The notes: a model not told the origin generated them from the sequence alone. 64,000 nt of DNA from Companilactobacillus allii (GCF_001971585.1 NZ_CP019323.1:2284053-2348052); one strand, 5' to 3'; positions 32,691 to 40,805 are shown, counted from the first letter of the stretch. Program-made: numbers and translations.

Positions 32691-32805
32691 TAAAATCAAA
32701 GCAATCTTTAATTATTCCCTTGATTCCATGGTGCTTGGTTAACATATATACAGCTATCGAAATAAATACTGTGTAAAAATAAAACATCTCAAAATTAATT
32801 CTCAT
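32683..32805 (-). CDS. 40-residue membrane peptide, function unknown
   Basis: The peptide has one hydrophobic helix near the N-terminus (MFYFYTVFISIAVYML) and a polar end (KHHGIKGIIKDCFDFNE). GTGGGGG lies 5 nt before the ATG. Its end overlaps the start of the next small gene by 8 bp, the close packing of a real early operon. Confidence 0.5.
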   Translation of the reverse strand: MRINFEMFYFYTVFISIAVYMLTKHHGIKGIIKDCFDFNE

Positions 32806-32829
32806 AAATCTGCCCCCACGGCTTATTTT

Positions 32830-33039
32830 TTAATGTTGCTTCATAAATTCATCGATTTCGGTTTTGTTGTATCTGATTATTCCGTTTATTTCATGAAATG
32901 GTATATTCCCAAATTTCAAATCAAATGTACTGTTAGCAACACCTACATAGGTAACTGCTTGTTTCTTATTCATCCACTCGTGTGGATATTGTTCTTTGAA
33001 TTCTTTCTTTAATGCTTTTATAAAATCTACTTCGGTCAT
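32830..33039 (-). CDS. helix-turn-helix protein, excisionase-like
   Basis: The 69-residue protein has a winged-helix pattern of the MerR/Xis kind (WMNKKQAVTYVGVANSTFDLKFGNIPFHEINGIIRYNKTEIDEFM). Proteins of this shape bind DNA and in phages act as excisionases or early regulators. I start it at ATG 33039 with AAAGGTGG upstream; the longer open frame lacks a ribosome site. Confidence 0.75.
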   Translation of the reverse strand: MTEVDFIKALKKEFKEQYPHEWMNKKQAVTYVGVANSTFDLKFGNIPFHEINGIIRYNKTEIDEFMKQH

Positions 33040-33099
33040 ATATGCCACCTTTCTTTGCTGATATAATATAGATAATCCATAATATTCGAGGTGAAAATA

Positions 33100-33384
33100 A
33101 TGGATAATATTCAAATTCAAAACAATATTGATGCACAAAAGGCTCTTAATGCTGCAATGTCTAAAACCCTAATGGAATTTAAGTTCAGTGAAAAAATCCA
33201 TCAATTAGTTAATCCAACAGCATCAGAAACGATTGATAAGATTGTTGAAATAAATGCTGACAACTTAACTTCAATGCTCTTAGATAATTTCAAGGCTTCA
33301 TTGCATGAAGAACTTTACTTAGATGTTTGCAAACAAATTGCAGAACATTTTGGTGCAAGTGAATCGATGTTTGACCAGAAATAG
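33100..33384 (+). CDS. 94-residue protein on the opposite strand within the early operon
   Basis: This gene reads rightward between the excisionase-like gene and the antirepressor, both leftward. A ribosome site GAGGTG lies 6 nt before the ATG at 33100, a TATAAT box occurs at 33062-33067, and a terminator follows the gene. The protein is helical and acidic (NNIDAQKALNAAMSKTLMEFKFSEKIHQLV). It has no known motif. Its own signals suggest expression independent of the lytic operon, and it would be antisense to the early transcript. Confidence 0.65.
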   Translation: MDNIQIQNNIDAQKALNAAMSKTLMEFKFSEKIHQLVNPTASETIDKIVEINADNLTSMLLDNFKASLHEELYLDVCKQIAEHFGASESMFDQK

Positions 33385-33410
33385 TTGATCCTATTATTTT
33401 TATATTTTTG

Positions 33411-33448
33411 AAAGTTATTTCATTGTCGGATGAGATAACTTTTTTTGT
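33411..33448 (+). terminator. terminator after the 94-residue gene
   Basis: AAAGTTATTTCAT / ATGAGATAACTTT form a long stem with one mismatch and a 6-nt loop, followed by seven T. Confidence 0.75.
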
Positions 33449-33467
33449 TCTTCTTATATTCATCCCT

Positions 33468-34250
33468 TTAACCTGCGACATTGGATAATCTCTCAATCAT
33501 CGGATAGATATCGTGCTTCTTAAGCAATGCATATAATCCTAAGCGTCCTTTTTGAGTCCATTTAGTATTTAGTACTGCTTTCTCTGTTCCATCTTTACGC
33601 TTGACCATAGTCGTATTTGAGTGTGTCCAGCCGGTCGTTTGATACTTCGCATATAGTAGCCAAGTCTTGCCTTGCTTGAACTGAATCTTCAAGTCACGAA
33701 GTAAATTGTTTAATTCTTGTCCACTCATTCCATAATCCTTAGCAATAACCGTAATAGTTACTAATGAAGGATTTTGTAATACTTGATCGTAATAAGTCGC
33801 CTTTGGTTGCAGCTCATTAACTTGTTGCTCGGCTATTAATCTCCCCTCACGTTCTGACTTCAATTGTGTAGCCAATTTAATGATGAAATCTGGATTAGTT
33901 AATGTCTGTTCAATCGCATCATTGGTTAGATATGCGCCGTGCTTGCGAATAGTTGGTAAAACCTCTGAGGTTACCCAACGCTTGAATTCTTTAGCAGTTG
34001 ATAATTTGCTAGAAAGAATTAGGCTATATAATCCTGACTCGTTGATAACTGTCTGATTTCTTTTTTGACCTGCCGTCGCGATTTGCGACATGAGCTTATC
34101 CTCATCATCAACATGTTTATTAATTACATCTCTACTATTTGAATATCCTAAAATATCCGCTACATCTTTCCCCACAAAATATGGTTCATTATCAATTACG
34201 ACTGTTCGTACATTGTTACCTTTAAAATCAAAATTAGTTATGTTGTTCAT
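33468..34250 (-). CDS. phage antirepressor (BRO-N plus ANT/KilAC domains)
   Basis: The 260-residue protein has the BRO/Ant N-terminal domain (VIDNEPYFVGKDVADILGYSNSRDVINKHVDDEDK ... FKRWVTSEVLPTIRKHGAYLT). A C-terminal KilAC/ANT domain (YDQVLQNPSLVTITVIAKDYGMSGQELNNLLRDL) follows. Antirepressors inactivate CI-type repressors and favour lytic growth. It lies behind the Cro-like gene with AGGAGG before its ATG. Confidence 0.9.
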   Translation of the reverse strand: MNNITNFDFKGNNVRTVVIDNEPYFVGKDVADILGYSNSRDVINKHVDDEDKLMSQIATAGQKRNQTVINESGLYSLILSSKLSTAKEFKRWVTSEVLPTIRKHGAYLTNDAIEQTLTNPDFIIKLATQLKSEREGRLIAEQQVNELQPKATYYDQVLQNPSLVTITVIAKDYGMSGQELNNLLRDLKIQFKQGKTWLLYAKYQTTGWTHSNTTMVKRKDGTEKAVLNTKWTQKGRLGLYALLKKHDIYPMIERLSNVAG

Positions 34251-34263
34251 TACTACTTGCCTC

Positions 34264-34467
34264 CTATATATTTAGAACTCTTCCAATTTTTTCACGAATT
34301 CGTTGAGATTTTGGTGATGTATCTCCTTTGATAGCTTTGTTAACAAGAACTGGATTTTCATCAATAATCCCTGATAGTTCTCGTTGTGTCATATGTCTTT
34401 CAAATAGCTTTGTTTTAATAGAGCTTTCAATTTGATGTGCATATTCCATAAATTGTTGTTCTGGCAT
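34264..34467 (-). CDS. Cro-like transcription regulator
   Basis: The 67-residue protein is a small DNA-binding protein with the helix-turn-helix ERHMTQRELSGIIDENPVLVNKAIKG. It is the first leftward gene and faces the CI repressor gene across a shared operator region. This is the place of Cro, which shuts off lysogenic transcription. AGGAGGTGG precedes the ATG. Confidence 0.8.
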   Translation of the reverse strand: MPEQQFMEYAHQIESSIKTKLFERHMTQRELSGIIDENPVLVNKAIKGDTSPKSQRIREKIGRVLNI

Positions 34468-34726
34468 AGTTCCACCTCCTTAATTTATTAATTAATTTAT
34501 TCATCAAGTTGTTGACTAATATCACACAATTGTGTAATATAAAGTCATACCAAATAAGCAATACAAAGGTGTCCTCTATATACTCGCCAAAGTCATTGGG
34601 TGACCCTTTCTAATTTCGTGTTGCTTAATTACTTGATGAATTAACTATAACACAGTTGTGTAATTTGTAAACATTTTTGTGTAATTAAATTATATAGTTT
34701 TTTTGTCTATTAGGAGAATAACTAAT
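34468..34726. promoter_or_regulatory. divergent CI/Cro control region with palindromic operators
   Basis: Two palindromes are clear: ACACAATTGTGT (34524-34535) and ACACAGTTGTGT (34650-34661). A half-conserved third, ACATTTTTGTGT, is at 34671-34682. Each is followed by AAT. They are probably the binding sites of the CI-type and Cro-type regulators. Further inverted arms, TTCATCAAGT (from 34499) and ACTTGATGAA (from 34631), enclose the region, which could also fold as a large hairpin. No gene is seen here. Confidence 0.7.
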
Positions 34727-35053
34727 ATGACAACATTCGAAAGAATAAAAAACTTGTCAAAAGAAAAAGGGTTTAGTCTAAAACAAGTTGCAGAAAAATC
34801 TGGAATGAGTTCAAATGCTATATATAGATATAATCAGGGGGTTAAACCTAAATATGACAGTTTGAAAGCAATTGCTAAAACACTGAATGTTTCTGTTGAA
34901 TACCTAACTGGAGAGACATCAACAACCAGTAAACCCACAAAAGTTGATATTGATGATGACGATGTAATTATGACCTTTGAAGGTCGCCCCATCCCACCTG
35001 AAGACCTAGAGTTAATGAAGCGCCTTTTGCGAGGTGGTAGAAATGATAAATGA
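34727..35053 (+). CDS. CI-type repressor (short, XRE family)
   Basis: The 108-residue protein has an N-terminal XRE helix-turn-helix (FSLKQVAEKSGMSSNAIYRYNQGVKPKYDSLKAIAKTLNVSVEYLTG) but no LexA-like self-cleavage domain. A short acidic link and a C-terminal helix follow. Its partner gene immA overlaps its end, which suggests removal of the repressor by proteolysis with ImmA rather than RecA-driven self-cleavage. ATG 34727 follows AGGAG. Confidence 0.88.
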   Translation: MTTFERIKNLSKEKGFSLKQVAEKSGMSSNAIYRYNQGVKPKYDSLKAIAKTLNVSVEYLTGETSTTSKPTKVDIDDDDVIMTFEGRPIPPEDLELMKRLLRGGRNDK

Positions 35054-35453
35054 AATAACGTCATCGTTAATGAATTTGGCATTTGATAATCATATATCAG
35101 TAATTATGGAAGATAAGTTTTCGCCATATACCCCAGCTGCTGTCGATACCAAAACTAAAATTATTGTTATCAATAACAATTGGCATATTCAAAATCAAAT
35201 ACCTTTTCAGCTTGCGCATGAAATTGGACATGTATTAAATGGTGATGGATTTAAAGCATGTTTATATTTCTCACCAGCTAAAAATGGTATTGAAGGACAT
35301 GCAAATAAAACTGCTATTCACTTATTAGTCCCATTATATTTCGAAAATATTGAATACACATATGCAAATGCAGTAAGGTTCATGGAGGCATTTAACATAC
35401 CACTTTATTTAGAAAACACTGTCATTACTGAAATTAAAACTTACTATAGTTAA
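35043..35453 (+). CDS. ImmA/IrrE family metallopeptidase
   Basis: The 136-residue protein has the zinc motif HEIGH (His59-His63) in QLAHEIGHVLNG. In ICEBs1 and related phages ImmA cleaves the XRE repressor encoded beside it, which induces the element after DNA damage. The gene overlaps the repressor gene by 11 bp, supporting co-expression. I use ATG 35043 with GAGGTGG upstream, not the earlier in-frame GTG. Confidence 0.9.
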   Translation: MINEITSSLMNLAFDNHISVIMEDKFSPYTPAAVDTKTKIIVINNNWHIQNQIPFQLAHEIGHVLNGDGFKACLYFSPAKNGIEGHANKTAIHLLVPLYFENIEYTYANAVRFMEAFNIPLYLENTVITEIKTYYS

Positions 35454-35516
35454 TCATGATGTCCAAACACTGACTGACTTTAAAAGCTGAATATATGTTA
35501 TAGAGGGAAAAACATT

Positions 35517-36002
35517 ATGAAGAAAATGGCATTGGGGATACTATTACTTTCAATGATGACTTTAGCTACAGCCTGTGGAAACAATTCTAGTACTAAAAAC
35601 TCTAGTTCCACTAAAACGGAATCAGTAGATAAAAATAAAATTCCAACCGCTAACAACAAGAAAATTGCCAAGCAAGTTGAAAAAGAATTAAACAAAGATG
35701 GTAAAGTTGGAAAAGTATCTGTTGAAACTGAAGTACATGATGATCAGTCCGCTACAAAGAAAGATGGTAGTACTAAGCCACATCAAGTTGTCCATGCCTT
35801 GATCACTGATAAAGCATTGATTAAAAAAATTGATGCCAATGGTAATGACGTTGATATGCTTAAAGAAGGTATCAAAGAAATTGCAGATGACTATTCTCCA
35901 GAGCTAAAAGGGCACGATACAATTACTATTGATTATGAAATAGATGATTCGCAATACAATACGATTGCTCTTAATAACAAGAATGGAAGAATTATCAAAT
36001 AA
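35517..36002 (+). CDS. prophage lipoprotein, lysogenic conversion candidate
   Basis: The 161-residue protein has a lipoprotein signal peptide ending in the lipobox LATAC. A Ser/Thr-rich spacer and a mixed alpha/beta domain with no known motif follow. Exposed lipoproteins next to phage repressor genes, such as Ltp of TP-J34, often block DNA entry of other phages. The upstream leader (35471-35519) is nearly the same as that of the Ltp-like gene at 54458, which supports a shared origin or control. Confidence 0.7.
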   Translation: MKKMALGILLLSMMTLATACGNNSSTKNSSSTKTESVDKNKIPTANNKKIAKQVEKELNKDGKVGKVSVETEVHDDQSATKKDGSTKPHQVVHALITDKALIKKIDANGNDVDMLKEGIKEIADDYSPELKGHDTITIDYEIDDSQYNTIALNNKNGRIIK

Positions 36003-36082
36003 CTTACAAAAAATCTATAGTCAGTCATTCAACTAAGAAATTTGATATATTTAAGTAAATATATTATATGGGGGAAATAATT

Positions 36083-36610
36083 ATGAAAAACAGTATAAAG
36101 CGTCATAGGAAGTCATGGCTTATCGTCTCGCTGTGTTTCTTAATATCATTAATAACTATATCTATTTCGTCTTCTACTATTAACGTGGAGGCTAAGGCAT
36201 CTAAGACTAAGACGGAAAAATTAAATAAGAAAATCAATAAGTCTATGGCCAAATCAATAAAAGAAGACAAAGGCTTCGCTGATGGAACATTAGACGAGAA
36301 TGGTAACCCAACACAAAACGGAACACCTAATCACGCATTTGATTGGGCAAATTATGTTGTAAAAATTAAAATGTCTGGTAAAAAAAGAGTAAATGTTCAT
36401 GTAACTACTGAGTTTTCATCTTTATCAAAATCAGATAAAAATAATGTTGCACTCAAAGCTCAAAATACTGCACTTCAGGGTATGGAAGATCATAAAAATG
36501 TCAAAGAAGAAACCTATACAGAAGGACTTTATACTGTCTTGTATCGTGATGGTGACTATGTCGGACGTTCCAAAATGTCAAATTTCAAACAATTTAAATG
36601 GCTCAAATAA
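36083..36610 (+). CDS. secreted prophage protein, function unknown
   Basis: The 175-residue protein has a long basic signal peptide (MKNSIKRHRKSWLIVSLCFLISLITISISSS) with a probable cleavage near VEAKA. A Lys-rich segment and a small domain (WANYVVKIKMSGKKRVNVHVTTEF) follow. ATG 36083 is preferred because GGGGGAA lies 6 nt upstream; the earlier in-frame ATG overlaps that site. It may be an exported conversion factor. No family is recognised. Confidence 0.65.
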   Translation: MKNSIKRHRKSWLIVSLCFLISLITISISSSTINVEAKASKTKTEKLNKKINKSMAKSIKEDKGFADGTLDENGNPTQNGTPNHAFDWANYVVKIKMSGKKRVNVHVTTEFSSLSKSDKNNVALKAQNTALQGMEDHKNVKEETYTEGLYTVLYRDGDYVGRSKMSNFKQFKWLK

Positions 36611-36730
36611 TTTCCACAAAATAAATTAAGTCTTACATAGGCTTATTTATTTTTACCAAAAATTGAAAGAAGGTGATGCCTGTTTAATACTCTTAATTCT
36701 GCTCCCACGCAAAAATTAGGAGAAATTAAA

Positions 36731-37915
36731 ATGAGTTCTATTACAAAATACAAATTAAAAAACGGAAAATCGTTCTATCGCGTTCAATACACCGTTGGTT
36801 ATGATCCATTAACCGGAAAGCCACAAAGGAAACAAAAACGTGGCTTTAAAACTCAACGTGAAGCCAAATTGTGGTCTGCGAGAGCTACCGTAGATATTGA
36901 CAACCATGGATTTACCGAAAATAAGGATATAACCTATAAAGAGGTTTACGATGATTTTATAGAATCGTACAAAAAGACAGTAAAAGAAAGTACTTTGAAT
37001 CATGTTTTAGGGATTTTCAGAATACATATCTTACCTATCTTCGGCAAAAAGAAGATAAAAAAAATAACCATCCCTATGTGTCAAAAGGTGGTTAACGATT
37101 GGTCTGAAAATTTTGCTGATTATAAAAAGATAAAAAACTATGCCAATTTAGTTTTTAAAATGGCTAGACGCTTGAGTATTATCTATGAAAACCCCATGGA
37201 TCTAATCATTATGCCAAAAGATAAGCCGGAAATGCACAAATCTGGTGATGAAAAGTTTTGGGATAAAGAAGAGCTGCAGACATTTTTAGAACAAACTGTT
37301 AAATACTATGGCAATCGAAATGAAAAAGCTATCGCCCTATTTAGATTGATAGCTTTTACAGGTGCGCGAAAGGCCGAAATATTAGCTTTACAGGTTGCTG
37401 ACTTCGATTATGATGAGAAGACACTACTAATAAATAAAACCGTTACAAGGGACATTGATAACAAACAAGTGATAGGCACACCTAAAACAATCAATGGTTA
37501 TCGTACATTGTATTTAGATCAATACACAGCAGACCTACTACATAATTGGATAATACGAATGCGAAAAGAAATGCTTATCCTTGGATATAATACTTCTTCG
37601 CGAAGTCAATGGATATTTCCTAACGAAAGTAACAATACCCTTTCATTAATGAAGCCAAATAAGTGGATAGACACGGTAATTAGTTCTTACAATGCTAACA
37701 AAGATAATAAGACTAAGTTAAAGCGTATTACACCACACGGATTACGTCACACATTTGTAACCATCGCCATCGAGTCAAAGAAGTTAACTTTGAAACAAAT
37801 TCAAGAACAAGTTGGTGATAGTGATATAAGTGTGATAATGAACATTTACGCACACGTTACTAAAAAAGCGTCAAAAGAAACTATTGATAGTTTTACAAGT
37901 TACGTTGGCTTTTAA
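36731..37915 (+). CDS. int: tyrosine integrase
   Basis: The 394-residue protein has an N-terminal arm-binding domain (AP2-like, about 1-55) and a SAM-like core-binding domain (about 65-165). The catalytic domain carries Arg213 (TGARKAEIL), His336 and Arg339 (HGLRH) and the nucleophile Tyr373 (NIYAHVT). It integrates and excises the phage at the tRNA-Glu core just downstream. Length and layout match integrases of Gram-positive temperate phages. AGGAG lies before the ATG. Confidence 0.95.
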   Translation: MSSITKYKLKNGKSFYRVQYTVGYDPLTGKPQRKQKRGFKTQREAKLWSARATVDIDNHGFTENKDITYKEVYDDFIESYKKTVKESTLNHVLGIFRIHILPIFGKKKIKKITIPMCQKVVNDWSENFADYKKIKNYANLVFKMARRLSIIYENPMDLIIMPKDKPEMHKSGDEKFWDKEELQTFLEQTVKYYGNRNEKAIALFRLIAFTGARKAEILALQVADFDYDEKTLLINKTVTRDIDNKQVIGTPKTINGYRTLYLDQYTADLLHNWIIRMRKEMLILGYNTSSRSQWIFPNESNNTLSLMKPNKWIDTVISSYNANKDNKTKLKRITPHGLRHTFVTIAIESKKLTLKQIQEQVGDSDISVIMNIYAHVTKKASKETIDSFTSYVGF

Positions 37916-37919
37916 TTTT

Positions 37920-37953
37920 CGTGGCTCATTCGTGGCTCATTTTTGATGAGCCA
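37920..37953. repeat. paired CGTGGCTCA repeats, putative integrase arm sites (right)
   Basis: CGTGGCTCA occurs at 37920 and 37931 as direct repeats. An inverted TGAGCCA copy follows at 37946-37952, forming a TGGCTCAT...ATGAGCCA hairpin. The same 9-mer pair lies inside the left end at 1935-1955. Confidence 0.6.
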
Positions 37954-38039
37954 TATCGAAACGCATCGACATTTTAAAAAAGGAAAAGGCCCTTATATCA
38001 ACGATATTAGAACATATCGAAACATATAAGAACCCCAAA

Positions 38040-38053
38040 ATCACCCGTATGGG
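38040..38053. other. prophage attachment core, right copy (att)
   Basis: ATCACCCGTATGGG matches 1851-1864 exactly. Here it is the 3' end of the tRNA-Glu gene, which stays complete after integration. The prophage thus spans about 36.2 kb. Confidence 0.8.
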
Positions 38054-38113
38054 AATCGAACCCATAACTCCACCTTGAGAGGGTGGCGTCTTAAACCATT
38101 TGACCAACGGGCA
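38041..38113 (-). tRNA. tRNA-Glu (anticodon CTC)
   Basis: The reverse strand folds as a cloverleaf: acceptor TGCCCGT / ACGGGTG, D arm GTC...GAC, anticodon stem CCACC / GGTGG with loop CTCTCAA, and T arm ATGGG-TTCGATT-CCCAT. Anticodon CTC reads GAG. The first acceptor pair is T1-G72, unusual for tRNA-Glu. A promoter lies upstream (TTGACA at 38160-38155, TAAAAT at 38136-38131). Its 3' end is the phage integration site. Confidence 0.85.
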
Positions 38114-38181
38114 ATCAAACAACAAATAACATTTTACCTGTTAATATGCTGTTCTGTCAACACTATATTAAGAATATTTAC

Positions 38182-39945
38182 TTACAAGTTCTTATTATTG
38201 ATATCTTTAACAACTACTACAGTTTTTCCATCTTTATATCCAGTAAAACTTACCTCATCCCCACTTTGAACAAACATATTCTGAGGATAATTTTTAATCG
38301 AAGCATAAAAAACATCTTGACTGTCATTCATCAAAAACGCCACTTCATTATCATTCACCTTAACAACACGATTAATTGTTCCAGTGAATGTCTTCTTTTT
38401 ACCACTATAAGATGAACTAGCCGTACCTAAATTAGAATTAAACAAATTACGATACTTTTGTAACGTTGATTTAGCATCAGTCCCCACTGCAACAGTATCT
38501 TGAGTACCATTACCATTTGCCAATAAGTACACGTATGACATGAATGCACCATTATCATCGATCATTGAAACTACCCAAGTAGGTTTCCCGTCAATACGGT
38601 AAAGCAGCGGCATATTGGCTTTCCATTGAGTTTGCTTCATCCGATTTTCCGCCAAACTATCGGCACGATTGGGCGTCATAGCGTCGGCTTCTTCACGATA
38701 ATAATAAGTTTTACCAGTTTTTGCATTAACATACATGTAACCCAAAACCGAGGTTTGCTTCTTATTATTACTTGTCATTGAAGTGAAATAGTAAATATTA
38801 TTCTTGTATGCAATTGGTGTAAAAATATCGTCTGATCCTTCTGTTCCAACTTTTTCAACTGACTTCATTACTCCTAAGCGTGAACCACCAAAGCCGTGAG
38901 CATTCCACCAACCATTACGTTCAGTAGCATAAGAATAAATCTTATCACTAGCAATATTAGGATCAAAAGTAACATCAACCCATTTAGGCTGGTCCCCTTG
39001 CTTATACAGTTTAACTTTTCCAGTAACTGAATCTAAAACAGCAACATAGATTTTGCGATAATTCTTTCGATTAGAAAGTCCATATTGTTTATAAAGTGTC
39101 TGAACATAATATGGATGACCTGATTCGTTGATCTCTAATTGAGGTGCACTACCTGATATAACTAGTCCACGCCCAACTATTGATGCATAGATTTTACGAG
39201 ATGCATCATGACCAAAATACGCCGATGGTGTATATCTCATACTTTTACGAATGAATTTGGGCTTGGCATTCTTTGAAGTTGCATCCACGATAAAATATCC
39301 GGGAACCTTCTTATAATGGTTATATCTAAAAAATGAACCATCAAAATCCAATGGTGATACATAAACTAACTTATCATGGTAAAACTGAACTCTAGCATGA
39401 TTCAAAGAATAAACATTTGAATCAGGAACATTAGACAGTGAATTTTGCATCTGGTTACGCACCGTCTTATAAGAGTTCACTACCGGAACCTCTTTACTCT
39501 TAGAGTTAATAACCGGCATCGGAGCGTTTTTAGTCGTTGCATTTTCTGTTACATCTGTAATTTTAGCAACAGATTTTGTAGTAGCATACCCTGACACAAT
39601 AATCACGACAATCAACAACCCTAATACCAATATGGATCCTACCGATGTTATTAGAAATTTGCCCTCAATTTTATGTATTTCACGTTTGACGATTGCCAAA
39701 ATAACACCGTGTAAAGCTGATGAAATAGCCAGTGATAAAAGGTTTATTTCTAGCACACTTTTCCAGGTTTGGTCAGGTCCAATAAAATAGACAAAGAATA
39801 ACGAAATAGCAAATAACAACACTTGTACAGATACATGAGTCCACATACCAAATTTAGAAGTTCTGTCTCTTAATAGTGCAACCACAAATGGTACATACGA
39901 GAACACCGTAAATTCAAGTGTTAACAACACAAATAATAAAAACAT
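38182..39945 (-). CDS. large membrane protein with extracellular domain, function unknown
   Basis: The 587-residue protein has an N-terminal membrane region with about four helices (to about residue 120). A long extracytoplasmic part follows, rich in Tyr, Lys and Asn with beta-like repeats (for example PGYFIVDATSKNAKPKFI, GYMYVNAKTGKTYYY). The C-terminus (FTGTINRVVKVNDNEVAFLMNDSQDVFYASI) resembles an OB-fold-like or SH3-like barrel. PepSY-like segments are possible. I do not recognise a firm family. It is the first host gene after the tRNA. Confidence 0.6.
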   Translation of the reverse strand: MFLLFVLLTLEFTVFSYVPFVVALLRDRTSKFGMWTHVSVQVLLFAISLFFVYFIGPDQTWKSVLEINLLSLAISSALHGVILAIVKREIHKIEGKFLITSVGSILVLGLLIVVIIVSGYATTKSVAKITDVTENATTKNAPMPVINSKSKEVPVVNSYKTVRNQMQNSLSNVPDSNVYSLNHARVQFYHDKLVYVSPLDFDGSFFRYNHYKKVPGYFIVDATSKNAKPKFIRKSMRYTPSAYFGHDASRKIYASIVGRGLVISGSAPQLEINESGHPYYVQTLYKQYGLSNRKNYRKIYVAVLDSVTGKVKLYKQGDQPKWVDVTFDPNIASDKIYSYATERNGWWNAHGFGGSRLGVMKSVEKVGTEGSDDIFTPIAYKNNIYYFTSMTSNNKKQTSVLGYMYVNAKTGKTYYYREEADAMTPNRADSLAENRMKQTQWKANMPLLYRIDGKPTWVVSMIDDNGAFMSYVYLLANGNGTQDTVAVGTDAKSTLQKYRNLFNSNLGTASSSYSGKKKTFTGTINRVVKVNDNEVAFLMNDSQDVFYASIKNYPQNMFVQSGDEVSFTGYKDGKTVVVVKDINNKNL

Positions 39946-39956
39946 TTTTCATCCCC

Positions 39957-40343
39957 CTAATTATTATCTTCTTGATAAACCATCCATTGATAATTGTCCT
40001 CATCTTTTAAAAGCATATAATACAACCCCTCATATGGCTCTTTAGTTATAGGAATAGCTAATTTTAATCCCATATCTAGTGCTGAATCCCTTGTTTTCTT
40101 TATATCTTCAACAACTACATTGATCCACATAGTTTCTGGTGCACTTACTGGAACGACAAAACCCACATCCTCATTTTTACTGAGAAAATGAATATGCATA
40201 CCTTCCATATCAACCAAAACTGTATCATTGTCCTTCAACGTACTTTGAACTTCCAAGATTTTTAAATTAAAAATCTTTCCAAACGTTTTGGCAGTTTTCA
40301 TAGCATCAGAAACTACCATGTCTAACTCAATTCCCCTCTTCAT
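39957..40343 (-). CDS. VOC (glyoxalase-fold) family protein
   Basis: The 128-residue protein has the two-module VOC pattern (IELDMVVSDAMKTAKTFGKIFNL ... WINVVVEDIKKTRDSALDMGL ... YYMLLKDEDNYQWMVYQ). It belongs to the PhnB-like group, whose substrates are usually unknown. It may be an isomerase, dioxygenase-like or antibiotic-binding protein. It lies 11 bp from the membrane protein gene and may share its transcript. Confidence 0.75.
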   Translation of the reverse strand: MKRGIELDMVVSDAMKTAKTFGKIFNLKILEVQSTLKDNDTVLVDMEGMHIHFLSKNEDVGFVVPVSAPETMWINVVVEDIKKTRDSALDMGLKLAIPITKEPYEGLYYMLLKDEDNYQWMVYQEDNN

Positions 40344-40373
40344 AGAAACCTCCTAGATTGTCTTCCAAGTGTA

Positions 40374-40456
40374 CCAAAAAAACTGGAACTGTAACAAACT
40401 TCTTTTCACTCAACTTTGAGTAGAAAAAAATTTGTTACAGTCCCAGTTCAAAAAAA
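40374..40456 (-). terminator. long hairpin with A/T-rich flanks, probable terminator
   Basis: CTGGAACTGTAACAAA pairs with TTTGTTACAGTCCCAG, with an inner ACTCAA...TTGAGT stem. A runs and T runs flank it, so it may end transcripts in either direction. Confidence 0.6.
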
Positions 40457-40496
40457 TTAAATATAATATAAGTAATCAATAATTGTTCTTCAATTA

Positions 40497-40631
40497 CTAT
40501 GCACTTTTCTTAATTAATTTATTAACGGCCTCTTCGATCGATTTACCGCATGCAGAAATACTTTTGTTACTTTTCTCTACGACGGTAAACAGGTGTTTCT
40601 TTTTATCCATTGAAACAGAATATTTTTTCAT
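40497..40631 (-). CDS. 44-residue HicB-like protein
   Basis: The ORF starts at ATG 40631 behind GGAGG. The product (KKYSVSMDKKKHLFTVVEKSNKSISACGKSIEEAVNKLIKK) has the strand-strand-helix shape of the small partial RNase H-like fold in HicB antitoxins, but lacks their DNA-binding end. No HicA toxin gene is adjacent. It may be a remnant or an independent small protein. Confidence 0.55.
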   Translation of the reverse strand: MKKYSVSMDKKKHLFTVVEKSNKSISACGKSIEEAVNKLIKKSA

Positions 40632-40761
40632 ATTGTTTACCTCCACGTTCGGATTTTAATGGTTAATTCTACTAGCTTTATTAAGAATGTCAAGTCCACA
40701 CTCCTAATAACCGTATTTTACAACCTTGAAAGCAATTTATTTAGTATTCTGCTTACAACAA

Positions 40762-40796
40762 AAAGCAATCTCGTTATTGAGATTGCTTTCTATACT
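40762..40796 (-). terminator. terminator of the oleate hydratase gene
   Basis: AAAGCAATCTC / GAGATTGCTTT forms a perfect stem with a 6-nt loop, T-rich on the leftward side. Confidence 0.75.
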
Positions 40797-40805
40797 ATTT
40801 AAACT

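Noticed and set aside
37937-38125. ORF over the tRNA-Glu gene
   Set aside because: It is the translation of tRNA and att DNA.
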